Assembly (NCBI RefSeq): GCF_001426405.1
Contig: NZ_LMEP01000006.1
Location: 68,876 to 132,875 of the forward strand
Length of the DNA: 64,000 bases
From: Streptomyces sp. Root1304
GTDB taxonomy: Bacteria; Actinomycetota; Actinomycetes; Streptomycetales; Streptomycetaceae
Reading direction: 5' to 3'
This document shows positions 36,159 through 44,311 of this stretch, piece after piece (the first letter of the stretch is position 1; the number at the start of each line of letters is the position of its first letter). The position numbers and the translations under genes are program-made. The notes beneath the pieces are model-generated. The model worked only from the letters and a program-made list of their open reading frames with translations, ran no database searches and had not been told where the DNA came from.

Positions 36159-37016
36159 GTGACGGACGAGGTTCCGGAGGACGGACCGGGTGGGGTTCCG
36201 AGCGGGGCCGGACCGGAGACGTCGGACAGCTTGAAGGTCTTCGGAGAGGTGGTCAAGGCCTTCCGGAAACGGGCCGGTCTCACCCAGGAGGCCTTCGCGC
36301 CGCTCGTGGGGTACTCGCTGCCGACGGTGGCCTCGATCGAGCAGGGCCGCCGTTTACCGCCCTCGGACTACGTGACCCGGTCGGAGGAGATCCTGGACGC
36401 CTTCGGCGCGATCAGGAACGCGGCCAGACATGTGGGCCGCAAGCAGGGCCTCGCGAGCTGGTTCCGCCCGTGGGCGAAGCTGGAAGCGGAGGCGGTGACG
36501 CTCTACACGTACGAGAACCGCCTCGTGCCGGGCCTGCTCCAGACCCCGGCGTACGCGAAGACGCTCTTCGAGGAGCAGATTCCCGCACTGGGCGACGACG
36601 ACATCACGGCGCTGCTCGCCGCCCGGGTCAATCGCAAGGTGCTTCTGACGGACCGCCCGGACACGGCGTACAGCTTCATCGTCGAGGAGCATGTACTGCG
36701 CCGTCAGACGGGCGGGGAAACTGCCATGCGCGAGCAGATCGAGCACATCCTCGACATCTGTTCCCGGCGCAACATCGAGTTCCAGGTCATGGAACAGGCA
36801 CGAGGACACCACGCGGGACTTGGCGGGCCTATGCGTCTCCTGGAGACCCCGGAGAACAAGTGGTACGCCTACTGCGAGGGCCAGGAGACCGGCCAGCTCA
36901 TGTCCGACCGCAAAGTGGTCAGCATCCTCCAGAAGCGATATGCCAGGATGCGGTCACAGGCTCTGTCCTTCGAGGAGTCCGTGAGCCTGTTGCGGGAGAT
37001 GCGAGGAGCAACATGA
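36159..37016 (+). CDS. HTH-XRE / DUF5753 transcriptional regulator with TTA codon
   Basis: A 285-residue regulator. Residues about 25-75 are a Cro/XRE helix-turn-helix (RKRAGLTQEAFAPLVGYSLP with TVASIEQGRRLPP), and about 90-280 are DUF5753 (WFRPWAKLEAEAVTLYTYEN with VPGLLQTPAYAKTLF). These regulators pair with DUF397 proteins; one such pair (Scr1-Scr2 in S. coelicolor) influences antibiotic production. Codon 66 (36354-36356) is TTA, read only by the bldA tRNA, so translation is likely developmental-stage-dependent. GTG 36159 is the start; the stop overlaps the DUF397 start as ATGA. Confidence 0.88.
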   Translation: MTDEVPEDGPGGVPSGAGPETSDSLKVFGEVVKAFRKRAGLTQEAFAPLVGYSLPTVASIEQGRRLPPSDYVTRSEEILDAFGAIRNAARHVGRKQGLASWFRPWAKLEAEAVTLYTYENRLVPGLLQTPAYAKTLFEEQIPALGDDDITALLAARVNRKVLLTDRPDTAYSFIVEEHVLRRQTGGETAMREQIEHILDICSRRNIEFQVMEQARGHHAGLGGPMRLLETPENKWYAYCEGQETGQLMSDRKVVSILQKRYARMRSQALSFEESVSLLREMRGAT

Positions 37017-37252
37017 GCACCACAGACCTGGCCTGGTTCAAGAGCACCTACAGCAGTGGCAGCGGCGACGACTGCGTCGAAGTCGCCCTCTCCTGGCACA
37101 AGTCGAGCTACAGCGGCGGCGACGGTGACGACTGCGTCGAGGTCGCCTCCTGCCTCTCGACCGTGCACGTCCGTGACTCGAAGAACCCGGCCGGCCCCCA
37201 GCTCGCGCTGACTCCCGGCACGTGGACGGAGTTCCTGGCGCGGCTGGTCTGA
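37013..37252 (+). CDS. DUF397 protein with duplicated N-terminal motif
   Basis: A 79-residue DUF397 protein, partner of the preceding HTH regulator (ATGA overlap). DUF397 usually carries one WxKSSYSxGxGxxCVEVA motif; here it occurs twice, WFKSTYSSGSGDDCVEVA and WHKSSYSGGDGDDCVEVA, 60 bases apart and 14 of 18 residues identical. The C-terminal half (VRDSKNPAGPQLALTPGTW) is single-copy. The duplication may be functional or recent. A hairpin at 37287 follows the stop. Confidence 0.88.
   Translation: MSTTDLAWFKSTYSSGSGDDCVEVALSWHKSSYSGGDGDDCVEVASCLSTVHVRDSKNPAGPQLALTPGTWTEFLARLV
37034..37147 (+). repeat. tandem 54-bp motif duplication inside the DUF397 gene
   Basis: Units at 37034-37087 and 37094-37147 encode the same DUF397 motif twice, with a 60-base period and six spacer bases. 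Confidence 0.7.
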
Positions 37253-37286
37253 CGACGGGCCCGGGGAGGCCGTGTGCCAGGATGCG

Positions 37287-37324
37287 GGCACCGGCCTTCC
37301 GCCGCACACGGGCGGCCCGGTGCC
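37287..37324 (+). terminator. two-tier hairpin after the DUF397 gene
   Basis: GGCACCGG (37287-37294) pairs with CCGGTGCC (37317-37324), and an inner CCGCC/GGCGG stem fills the loop. It lies 34 bases after the DUF397 stop and before the next SDR gene; the call is moderate. Confidence 0.45.
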
Positions 37325-37349
37325 GTACGACGCGAGGAGCGCAGCCCTG

Positions 37350-38141
37350 ATGAGCACGGACCCGAAGCCCGCCGGATACCTCTCCGGCCTCTTCTCCCTC
37401 GAAGGGCGCACGGCGCTCGTCACGGGCGGCAGCTCCGGCATCGGCCGTGCCGTCGCGGGGGCCCTCGCCCGCGCCGGGGCGCGTGTGGTCGTGCTGGCGC
37501 GCAAGGAGGCGGAGCTGACCGCGACCGTCGACGAGCTGACGGCCGACGGCTGCCGGGCGGCCTGGGTGAGCGCCGACCTGAGCGACCGTACGGGGATCAA
37601 GGCGGGCGCGGAGGCGGCGGCGGCCGTGTTCGGGGAGCCCGACATCCTGGTCAACTCGGCGGGGATCAACCTGCGTCCGCCGTTCGGTGAGCTGGGCGAG
37701 GAGGTCTGGGACACCACGATGACGGTGAACCTGGAGGCGCCGTTCCTGCTGGGGCAGCGCTTCGGCCCGGGGATGGCGGAGCGCGGCTTCGGGCGGATCA
37801 TCCACATCACCTCGCAGCAGGCGCACCGCGCGTTCGTGCAGAGCGGCGCGTACGGGGTGTCCAAGGGCGCGCTGGAATCGCTGGCGCGCTCGCAGGCGGA
37901 GGCGTGGTCGCCGCACGGGGTGACGGCCAACACGCTGGTCCCGGGCTTCGTGATGACGCCGCTGAACCAGCGGCTGTCCACGGACCCGGAGAAGGTGGCG
38001 GCGCTGGCGGCCCGCACGATGGTCGGCCGGAACGGCCTGGCGGAGGACTTCGCGGGCGCGGCGGTCTTCCTGGCGAGCGGCGCGTCGGCGTACGTCACGG
38101 GCCAGTCCCTCTTCGTGGACGGCGGGTTCTCCGTCCACTAG
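37350..38141 (+). CDS. SDR family oxidoreductase
   Basis: A 263-residue short-chain dehydrogenase/reductase. Motifs are VTGGSSGIGRAV, NSAGINLRPPF, IIHITSQQAHR with the catalytic Ser, and YGVSKGALESL with Tyr and Lys. It ends in FVDGGFSVH, typical of classical SDRs. The substrate is unknown; gluconate-dehydrogenase-like and ketoacyl-reductase-like SDRs share this shape. ATG 37350 follows GAGGAGCGC; upstream residues in the longer frame lack conservation. No functional link to its neighbours is seen. Confidence 0.85.
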   Translation: MSTDPKPAGYLSGLFSLEGRTALVTGGSSGIGRAVAGALARAGARVVVLARKEAELTATVDELTADGCRAAWVSADLSDRTGIKAGAEAAAAVFGEPDILVNSAGINLRPPFGELGEEVWDTTMTVNLEAPFLLGQRFGPGMAERGFGRIIHITSQQAHRAFVQSGAYGVSKGALESLARSQAEAWSPHGVTANTLVPGFVMTPLNQRLSTDPEKVAALAARTMVGRNGLAEDFAGAAVFLASGASAYVTGQSLFVDGGFSVH

Positions 38142-38167
38142 AGGGTGTCGTGAGGCACGCTCAGCGC

Positions 38168-38815
38168 TCAGCCGAGGAGCGTTGCCAGGATCAGTTGGTC
38201 GAAGACGAGGTAGGCCAGGGCCGAGAAGGGGAGGGCGGTCAGGAGGGTCAGCGCGCGTTCCCTGTGGGTGCGGCCCATGAGCAGCGGCACGAGAACCATG
38301 ACGGTGAGGCAGGCCCATGCCTGGGGGGCGTAGTGCAGAACCCAGGCGTAGTGGATGCCCTCCATGCCGAAGACACCCGCCAGCGCGGCAAGGCCGATGA
38401 CGCGGTGGCGCGGGCTGGTGCCACGCCACCAGGAGCCCGCCACCCCGAAGAGGGGGCCGGCGACGCACGCCATGCCGATCCAGACGAGCGGAGCGAACAG
38501 AGAGCCCACGCCGCCGCGCGCGACCTCCGCGTAGCCGTAGTAGCCGATGACGAGACCGGACTCGGCGAGCAGGCCCCCGACGGCGGCCACGGGCAGGCCG
38601 ACCTTCCGGGCCAGCAGGGCGCCCGCGGCGAACGCGGCGACGGACCAGACCGCACCGGAGTTGGGGATCTGGTTCCACGCACCCGGAAGCCAGCCCTGGG
38701 CCAGATTGGTCAGGACACCGAGAAGGAGTCCTCCGACGAACGCCGACGCCGACGCGTATCCCCAGGCTCTTCCGCTCGTATCGCGCACTGAGACGATGAC
38801 CGGGGACGCGCTCAT
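38168..38815 (-). CDS. multi-pass membrane protein (DUF6518-like)
   Basis: A 215-residue membrane protein. About six hydrophobic segments are visible, including YASASAFVGGLLLGVLTNL, VWSVAAFAAGALLA, IGLAALAGVFGMEGIHYAWVL and ACLTVMVLVPLL. A conserved GYASASAFVGGLLLG start and Trp-rich loops are typical of DUF6518. Function is unknown. ATG 38815 is preferred; GTG 38827 with an AGAGAA site would add four residues. It is solitary: the next leftward gene lies upstream at 38991 with its own start. Confidence 0.65.
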   Translation of the reverse strand: MSASPVIVSVRDTSGRAWGYASASAFVGGLLLGVLTNLAQGWLPGAWNQIPNSGAVWSVAAFAAGALLARKVGLPVAAVGGLLAESGLVIGYYGYAEVARGGVGSLFAPLVWIGMACVAGPLFGVAGSWWRGTSPRHRVIGLAALAGVFGMEGIHYAWVLHYAPQAWACLTVMVLVPLLMGRTHRERALTLLTALPFSALAYLVFDQLILATLLG

Positions 38816-38990
38816 GGTGGTGCTCACTTCTCTGCCGGGGGCCGCATGGCTCACACCTCGTGGTGCAGAGAGGAGGATGTGCGATGCCGACGGCGCGTTC
38901 CCTTGACCTGCGGCTCACTTCTCCGCCGAGGGCCGCGCGGCTCGCACCTGTCGGCCGGGCGGGCCGATGCGGGGTTCCGTCGGCGACGAC

Positions 38991-39455
38991 TCAGCGTCGG
39001 GGGAACGGGTCATGGACAGGGCCCGATCGAGACGGACCGGGTCGGTCGTGACGAAACCGCGGAAGGTCGTATTCGGGGATCAGGAAGCTGCTGTATCCGA
39101 CGGGCCCGGAGCGCTCCCCCCAGTACATCGCGCCGGCCACCACGTGACCGTCGGCGCCCGAGTCGGTCTCCAGGACGAACGCGCGCCGGTCGCGCCAGGG
39201 GCGGGGGTCCGCGTCCCGGATCCGGTCCGCTTCGCCCGGGGAGGCGAGGCGGACGGTCAGCCGGGAGTAGTGATCACGCAGGGAGAGTGCGCCGACGTTC
39301 TTGAAGAGGACTTCCACCGTGGTGGACAGTCCGGCGTCGGGGTTCGGCTCGCCGCGGAAGAGGATCTGGCCGTGGCCGATGATGTAGGCGAACAGGCTCA
39401 GAGGCCGTTCGAACACGACCGGCACGTCCACCGACTCCGTACGCTGACCCGACAC
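38991..39455 (-). CDS. hypothetical protein, no family recognised
   Basis: A 154-residue soluble protein. I do not recognise a family. The sequence starts with VPVVFERPLSLFAYIIGHGQILF, has an acidic middle (GEPNPDAGLSTTVEVLFKN) and a C-terminal RxxxDxxxFVLETDSGAD region with aromatic strands. There is no signal peptide or transmembrane segment. The beta-rich pattern could be an immunity or enzyme-inhibitor fold, which is speculation. GTG 39455 has GAGGGG at good spacing; GTG 39461 is the alternative, and residues upstream of that are unlikely to be coding. Confidence 0.5.
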   Translation of the reverse strand: MSGQRTESVDVPVVFERPLSLFAYIIGHGQILFRGEPNPDAGLSTTVEVLFKNVGALSLRDHYSRLTVRLASPGEADRIRDADPRPWRDRRAFVLETDSGADGHVVAGAMYWGERSGPVGYSSFLIPEYDLPRFRHDRPGPSRSGPVHDPFPRR

Positions 39456-39572
39456 GAGCACCCCTCGCTTCTCCCTAGGCCGCCACCTCGCCCCCGCCCC
39501 ACGATCGGTCTCACGGCGGGCGAAACGGCGCAACCCTACCTCCCCCGGCCCGGCTGACCTCGCGGCACCGCC

Positions 39573-40688
39573 CTAGTCGACGTCGGCCCGGTCGGCCGGC
39601 AGTTCGGAGCGGACGAGTTCCAGGAGGCGGCCCATCCAGTTTCGGCCCCGGCCTCCGTTGTCGCCCCAGAAATCCGAGTCCGCGTCGTCGTAGACCAGGG
39701 TCGCGTCGCCCGTGCCCAGAAGGACCGCGGCGAGGTCGGCATGCTGCTCGTACTTGGTGCGCAGCAGTCGGGTCATGACCGCTGTGCGGGTCCTGTCCCA
39801 GCCCTCACGGCGCGTCGCCCTGGCCGCGAGTGTCTGGGCCTTCGCCCCTGTCTCCGCGGTGGCGACCGCGATACGCGCCTCCGGTTCGGCGACGGACTCG
39901 GCCCAGTAGGCGTGCGCCACCGACGGACAGGTGATGTCGTCCAGGGTGATGGCTGCGGGGTAGTCGTTGCGCAGGGACCGCTTGTCGGGGTGTTCGAGCG
40001 CGCGCTGCGGATACGAGTGGGGCAGCTTCAGCGCGGGGGCGAAGGAGTACGCGGCCCCGTCCGCCGGCACCCGCGAGGGCGCCTCGGCCAGCCATCGGCT
40101 CCGCTCCTCGAAGTACGCGATGGCCTCGTCGTACTCCTCCTGTGTGATGCGTTCGTCGGGCCATTCGGGATCGGGACCGCCCGGGCCTGTCACCAGGATC
40201 TGCAGGGGGTGGTCCTTGCGGTCCATGTCGCCGAGGGCGTAGTGACGCACCGTCTCGGGGATGGCCAGATAGGCGGCCCTGGCCGCGGACCGGTTCTCCT
40301 CCGTCCGCTCGGCGAGGAACACGTCCACCGCCGCCAGGCAGCGGCCGGTCGAATCGGGCCGACCGTTCAGCTCGTCGATGGTGTCGCGGACCTCGGCGAG
40401 CAGCAGCTCCGGAGTGAGCCAGGTGTCCGGCTCACCGAAGGCCCACGAGCCCAGGTGGTGTGCGGATGCCCGGCCGCCGTCGGGAAGGCTGGTGGCCACC
40501 CACCCGCTGCGGAGCTTCTTCTCGAATTCGTCGAGCGTGACCAGGTCCCAGCAGTCGACGATGCCGTCGGCGTAGATGAAGAGGTCGGTGAGGAAGTAGG
40601 TGCCGCCGTTGCAGATGAACGCGTGACGCCAGGTTCCGGGAACGCGAACGCCGTCCGCCATGCGATGGGTGAGTCGTCTGCCGATCAT
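39573..40688 (-). CDS. NADAR-domain fusion protein
   Basis: A 371-residue protein of two parts. The N-terminal half (about 1-210, CNGGTYFLTDLFIYADGIVDCW, with AWLTPELLLAEVRDTIDELNG-like helices) is a conserved actinobacterial domain I cannot name. The C-terminal half (about 215-370) is NADAR/YbiA-like: CPSVAHAYWAESVAE, AVMTRLLRTKYEQHADLAAVLL, TGDATLVYDDADSDFWGD and GRGRNWMGRLLELV. NADAR domains remove ADP-ribose or attack nucleotide intermediates. The key Glu of the family's T-E-H-x-x-Q-A-x-K segment appears as Ala and the Lys as Glu here, so hydrolase activity may be lost. ATG 40688 is preferred; ATG 40661 is the shorter option. Confidence 0.65.
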   Translation of the reverse strand: MIGRRLTHRMADGVRVPGTWRHAFICNGGTYFLTDLFIYADGIVDCWDLVTLDEFEKKLRSGWVATSLPDGGRASAHHLGSWAFGEPDTWLTPELLLAEVRDTIDELNGRPDSTGRCLAAVDVFLAERTEENRSAARAAYLAIPETVRHYALGDMDRKDHPLQILVTGPGGPDPEWPDERITQEEYDEAIAYFEERSRWLAEAPSRVPADGAAYSFAPALKLPHSYPQRALEHPDKRSLRNDYPAAITLDDITCPSVAHAYWAESVAEPEARIAVATAETGAKAQTLAARATRREGWDRTRTAVMTRLLRTKYEQHADLAAVLLGTGDATLVYDDADSDFWGDNGGRGRNWMGRLLELVRSELPADRADVD

Positions 40689-40945
40689 CCCGCGATGATG
40701 CCCGAAGATCCTGCCGGAAAGCACACCGATTAATCCGTCGCCGCAGCTCAGAGCCACGACGGCCTGGCCGGCGCGGGCTGGAGCGCGCGCGGTGTGCGGG
40801 TCCGTTGGGCGGCCGACGGGGTGGGCGGACTCGGGGAACGATTCAGCACCCCTCGGGTCGCCCCGCCCCCTGACCGCCGTCGACGCCGCCCGGCCCTCGT
40901 ACCCCGGGCGCGGGTGGCTCGACGACGGCGGCCCCGGCCGCTCCG

Positions 40946-41353
40946 TCAGCCCGCCTCCGGCTCCAGCCGGAGCGAGATCGAGTTGATGCAGTACCGCTGG
41001 TCCGTCGGCGTCGGGTAGCCCTCGCCCTCGAAGACGTGGCCCAGGTGGGAACCGCACCGGGAGCAGCGGACCTCGGTGCGGACCATGCCGTGGGAGGTGT
41101 CGTCGATCAGCTCGACGGCCTCGGAGTCCTTCGGGTCGAAGAACGACGGCCAGCCGCAGTGCGACTCGAACTTCTCGTTCGAGGTGAACAGCTCCGCGCC
41201 GCAGGCCCGGCAGGAGTACACGCCCTGGGTGGTCGTGTCCGTGTACTCACCGCGGAAGGCGGGCTCGGTGCCCGCCTGGCGCAGCACCTGGTACTCCGCC
41301 GGGCTCAGCTCCGCACGCCACTGCTCGTCCGGCTTCTCGACGTCGTAGGCCAT
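40946..41353 (-). CDS. msrB: peptide-methionine (R)-S-oxide reductase MsrB
   Basis: A 135-residue enzyme that reduces methionine-R-sulphoxide in proteins. Zinc cysteines are in YSCRACGAEL and VRCSRCGSHLGHVF, and the catalytic Cys is in QRYCINSISL. The fold start YDVEKPDEQWRAELSPAEYQ is typical. It lies 15 bases downstream of murC on the same strand, so both are probably on one transcript, an odd pairing of a cell-wall ligase with a redox repair enzyme. ATG 41353 has GAGTGG upstream. Reductant is presumably thioredoxin. Confidence 0.95.
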   Translation of the reverse strand: MAYDVEKPDEQWRAELSPAEYQVLRQAGTEPAFRGEYTDTTTQGVYSCRACGAELFTSNEKFESHCGWPSFFDPKDSEAVELIDDTSHGMVRTEVRCSRCGSHLGHVFEGEGYPTPTDQRYCINSISLRLEPEAG

Positions 41354-41368
41354 CGTTCGTCCACTCCC

Positions 41369-42760
41369 TCAGTTCGACAGGCGGGCGAGGATCCGCGGAC
41401 CGAGATCCGTGACGTCGCCCGCACCCATGGTGAGAACGAGGTCGCCGGGCCCGGCCATTCCCGCGACGACGTCCGGGACCGTCTCCTTGTCGTGGACGGC
41501 CGTCACGTCGGCGCCGGCCTCGCGGGCGGCGGCGATGATCAGCTCGCTGGTGATGCCGGGGATCGGGTCCTCGCGGGCCGGGTAGATGTCGAGGACGACG
41601 GACGCGTCCGCGAGGGCCAGCGCGTCGCCCATCTCCTTGCCCAGCTCCTGGGTGCGGGAGAACAGGTGGGGCTGGAAGACGACCAGCAGGCGGGAGGCCC
41701 CGGCGGCGCCGCGCATGGCCTCCAGGTCGGCGGTCATCTCGGTCGGGTGGTGCGCGTACGAGTCGATGACCTGGACGCCCTTGGCCTCGCCCTTGAGCTG
41801 GAGGCGGCGGCCGACGCCGGTGTACGCGGTGAGGGCCTGGGCCAGCTCCGCCGGGTCGATGCCGACGCGGGCGCCGGCGGCGAGGGCCGCGGCGGCGTTG
41901 TGGGCGTAGTGGCGGCCGGGGACGGAGACGGTGAAGGTGTGCTCGACTCCGTCGAGGGAGACCGTCACCTCGCTCTTCATCCCGTTCGGGACGATCTTCA
42001 GGATGCGGGCGTCGGAGTCCTCGGACTCGCCGACCGTGACGATGTCCAGCCCCTCGCGGTCCGCGACCCGGCGGGCCAGCTCACGGGCGCCCGCGTGCTC
42101 GCCGACGACCAGGGTGCCGCCGGGGCGGATCTTGGCCGTGAAGGCCTCGAAGGACTCGTAGATCTCTTCGAGGGAGGCGTAGTTCGCGTGGTGGTCCAGC
42201 TCGACGTTGAGGACGATCGCGACCTGGGGGTCGTACTTCTGGAAGCTGCGGTCGCTTTCGTCGGCCTCGGCGACGAAGACGTCCCCTGTGCCGTGCAGCG
42301 CGTTGGTGCCGGGGCCCGCGAGGTCGCCGCCGATCGCGTACGAGGGGTCGAGGCCCAGCTCGGTGAGGGCGACGGCCAGCATGGAGGTGGTCGTCGTCTT
42401 GCCGTGCGTGCCGGCGACGGCGATGGCGCTCAGGCCGTCCATGAGGGAGGCGAGGGCGTCGGAGCGGTGGACCACGGGGATGCCGAGTTCGGCGGCGCGG
42501 GCCAGCTCCGGGTTGTCGGCGCGGATGGCGCTGGAGACGACGACGGCGGAGGCGTCGTCGGCCAGGTGCTCGGCGGCGTGGCCGATGTGCACGGTGGCGC
42601 CCAGGGCGCGCAGGGACTCGGCGGTCGCCGACTCCTTGGCGTCGCTGCCCGCGACCTTCGCGCCGCGCTGGGCGAGGATCTTCGCGATGCCCGACATTCC
42701 GGCACCGCCGATGCCGATGAAGTGCGGCCGTTCCATGGCGGCGGGAATGGCGGGTGCCAT
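41369..42760 (-). CDS. murC: UDP-N-acetylmuramate--L-alanine ligase MurC
   Basis: A 463-residue cytosolic Mur ligase that adds L-Ala to UDP-MurNAc in peptidoglycan synthesis. The N-domain dinucleotide motif is FIGIGGAGMSGIA, the ATP loop is VAGTHGKTTTTSM, VAEADESDRSF and NVELDHHANY lie in the central domain, and DSYAHHPTEMTADL and FSRTQEL lie in the C-domain. ATG 42760 is supported by GGGGAGAG. In most Streptomyces murC lies outside the dcw cluster, as here. A perfect palindrome 27-62 bases upstream sits in its promoter or leader. msrB follows in operon. Confidence 0.95.
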   Translation of the reverse strand: MAPAIPAAMERPHFIGIGGAGMSGIAKILAQRGAKVAGSDAKESATAESLRALGATVHIGHAAEHLADDASAVVVSSAIRADNPELARAAELGIPVVHRSDALASLMDGLSAIAVAGTHGKTTTTSMLAVALTELGLDPSYAIGGDLAGPGTNALHGTGDVFVAEADESDRSFQKYDPQVAIVLNVELDHHANYASLEEIYESFEAFTAKIRPGGTLVVGEHAGARELARRVADREGLDIVTVGESEDSDARILKIVPNGMKSEVTVSLDGVEHTFTVSVPGRHYAHNAAAALAAGARVGIDPAELAQALTAYTGVGRRLQLKGEAKGVQVIDSYAHHPTEMTADLEAMRGAAGASRLLVVFQPHLFSRTQELGKEMGDALALADASVVLDIYPAREDPIPGITSELIIAAAREAGADVTAVHDKETVPDVVAGMAGPGDLVLTMGAGDVTDLGPRILARLSN

Positions 42761-42786
42761 GCGGATCTCTCCCCGGGGGTGCGTCT

Positions 42787-42822
42787 GGTAGCTACCTGTT
42801 GCGCGTGCAACAGGTAGCTACC
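42787..42822. promoter_or_regulatory. perfect 16-bp inverted repeat upstream of murC
   Basis: GGTAGCTACCTGTTGC, a GCGT loop and the exact reverse complement of the arm span 36 bases. Inside, GGTAGCTACC is itself palindromic and occurs at both ends, flanking TGTTGC/GCAACA. It ends 27 bases from the murC start, so it could be an operator or a leader hairpin. Confidence 0.65.
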
Positions 42823-42857
42823 ACCCTAATGGCTTGCGCCACGCCTACCCGGCGGCC

Positions 42858-42905
42858 GCCGGTCCGTGTCCGCACCCCCTGCACGGGGCGCGGACACGGA
42901 CCGGC
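42858..42905 (-). terminator. 16-bp hairpin terminator of the 42917 gene
   Basis: GCCGGTCCGTGTCCGC (42858-42873) pairs perfectly with 42890-42905; the 16-base loop holds an inner CCCC/GGGG stem. It lies 11 bases past the stop of the leftward gene. Confidence 0.8.
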
Positions 42906-42916
42906 CGTCCTCTCCC

Positions 42917-43387
42917 CTACTCGCTGTGGGCGAAGAGCTTGAGCACCGGCACCCCCACCTTGTGGCGGGCCCGGGACGCCCAGTCGCGGTGGAAGAACTC
43001 CTCCACGTAGTGCGGGGCGGTGAGCACGATCACCTCGTCCGCCTCCGACTCGTCGACGACCGCCTTCATCTTGGTGAGCGGGTGGTCCTCGACGACCTGG
43101 CCGACCGCCTCGCAGCCGGCGTCTCTCAGGGCCTGGAGCGAGTGCTCCAGGGCCAGCTCGGCGGGACCCCTGGCCGCCTTCCCCTCCGGTTCCTCCCCCT
43201 CGCGGGTCGCCTCCTTCAGCTCGCCCATGGCGACGTCGTCGATGGCACGCAGCAGTACATCGGCCTGGTCACCACGCGGCTGCATCAGAACGATGAAGGA
43301 CACGCCCTCGTCGCCGTGCAGGGTGGTGACGAATTCCACGTCGACGGACGTGAGGGGCTTCTCGATCATCAGAACGCTTGTGAACAC
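42917..43387 (-). CDS. conserved actinobacterial hypothetical, UspA-like
   Basis: A 156-residue cytosolic protein. It starts with SVDVEFVTTLHGDEGVSFIV, has an acidic middle (GELKEATREGEEPEGKAA) and ends HYVEEFFHRDWASRARHKVG and VPVLKLFAH. The alternating strands and the final region recall universal-stress-protein folds. I do not recognise it beyond that. GTG 43387 is the likely start, although ATG 43369 (MIEKPLTSVD) is nearly as good. It is 105 bases from the neighbouring pyrimidine-reductase gene, whose transcript it may share. Confidence 0.6.
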   Translation of the reverse strand: MFTSVLMIEKPLTSVDVEFVTTLHGDEGVSFIVLMQPRGDQADVLLRAIDDVAMGELKEATREGEEPEGKAARGPAELALEHSLQALRDAGCEAVGQVVEDHPLTKMKAVVDESEADEVIVLTAPHYVEEFFHRDWASRARHKVGVPVLKLFAHSE

Positions 43388-43492
43388 CTCAGGAGCCCTT
43401 CTGCGGAAACCATCCTTCCCCGTGCCCGCACGGGGTCTGCGCAGTAAGTGTGCCCAGCGGACGGTAAGCGGAACGACAAATTCCGCCGATTG

Positions 43493-44275
43493 TCAGATCC
43501 GACGGTAGCGGGTGAAGAGGAAGCCGTCCTGCTCCAGCACGGAAGCCACCTGGAAGCGTGTCGGCACGGCCATCGCGGGGCCCCCTGCGATCCGCTGCGC
43601 GCCGCCCGCCGTCATGGTCGGCGAGATCGTCAGACACAGCTCGTCGAGGGCCTCCGCCGCGACGAACTGGCCCAGCAGCCGGGGACCGCCCTCGGTCAGC
43701 TGCCGCCGCAGCCCGCGCTCCGCGAGGGCCGCCACCGCGCGGGCCGGGTCCACCCCGGCGCCGTCGCCCGCCACCAGCACCACGACCCCCGCGTCCCGGG
43801 CGGCCCGCACCCGCTCGACCGGCGCCGCCGCCCCGGTGAGCAGCAGGGTCGGCACCAGCGGCTCGGTGAACAGGGGCAGCGAGAAGTCCAGGTCCAGGGA
43901 GGCGCTGACCACGGCCACGGCGGGGGCCGGACTCTGCCCGGCGGCGGTGCGGCGGGCGGCGAAGGCCTCGCGCGCGCGTGCGGGGCGGTACCCCTCCAGG
44001 CGTACCGTCTCCGCACCCACGACGACCACGTCGGCGAGACCCCGGAGGGTACCGAAGATCCGCATGTCCGCGTCGGAGGAGAGCGGCTGGGAACGCCCGT
44101 CGTGCTGGCCGGCCCCGTCGAGCGAGGAGACCATGTTGGCCCGCAGCCAGGCGTCCTTCCCGGCGGGAAGCTCCGGATAGGCGTAGGCGTCGGCCAGCTC
44201 GTCGAGGGACCACTCACGGCTTCCGGACGCGGTCTCGTCGGCTGTCATGTCCGTCACAGGGAGGAGTCGTCGCAT
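43493..44275 (-). CDS. RibD C-terminal-like pyrimidine reductase family protein
   Basis: A 260-residue protein matching the RibD C-terminal reductase fold (NADPH-dependent reduction of a pyrimidine or pteridine). Visible family segments are SLDGAGQHDGRSQPLSSDADM, VVVGAETVRLEGYRPA, and the NADPH-binding LTEGGPRLLGQFVAAEALDEL. No deaminase half is present, so it is a stand-alone reductase with unknown substrate. ATG 44275 heads a frame with a long N-terminal linker. It is divergent from zapE over 36 bases, so their promoters overlap. Confidence 0.82.
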   Translation of the reverse strand: MRRLLPVTDMTADETASGSREWSLDELADAYAYPELPAGKDAWLRANMVSSLDGAGQHDGRSQPLSSDADMRIFGTLRGLADVVVVGAETVRLEGYRPARAREAFAARRTAAGQSPAPAVAVVSASLDLDFSLPLFTEPLVPTLLLTGAAAPVERVRAARDAGVVVLVAGDGAGVDPARAVAALAERGLRRQLTEGGPRLLGQFVAAEALDELCLTISPTMTAGGAQRIAGGPAMAVPTRFQVASVLEQDGFLFTRYRRI

Positions 44276-44311
44276 CCTCGCAGTCTGACATGGCGCTTAC
44301 AGTGGGGAACT

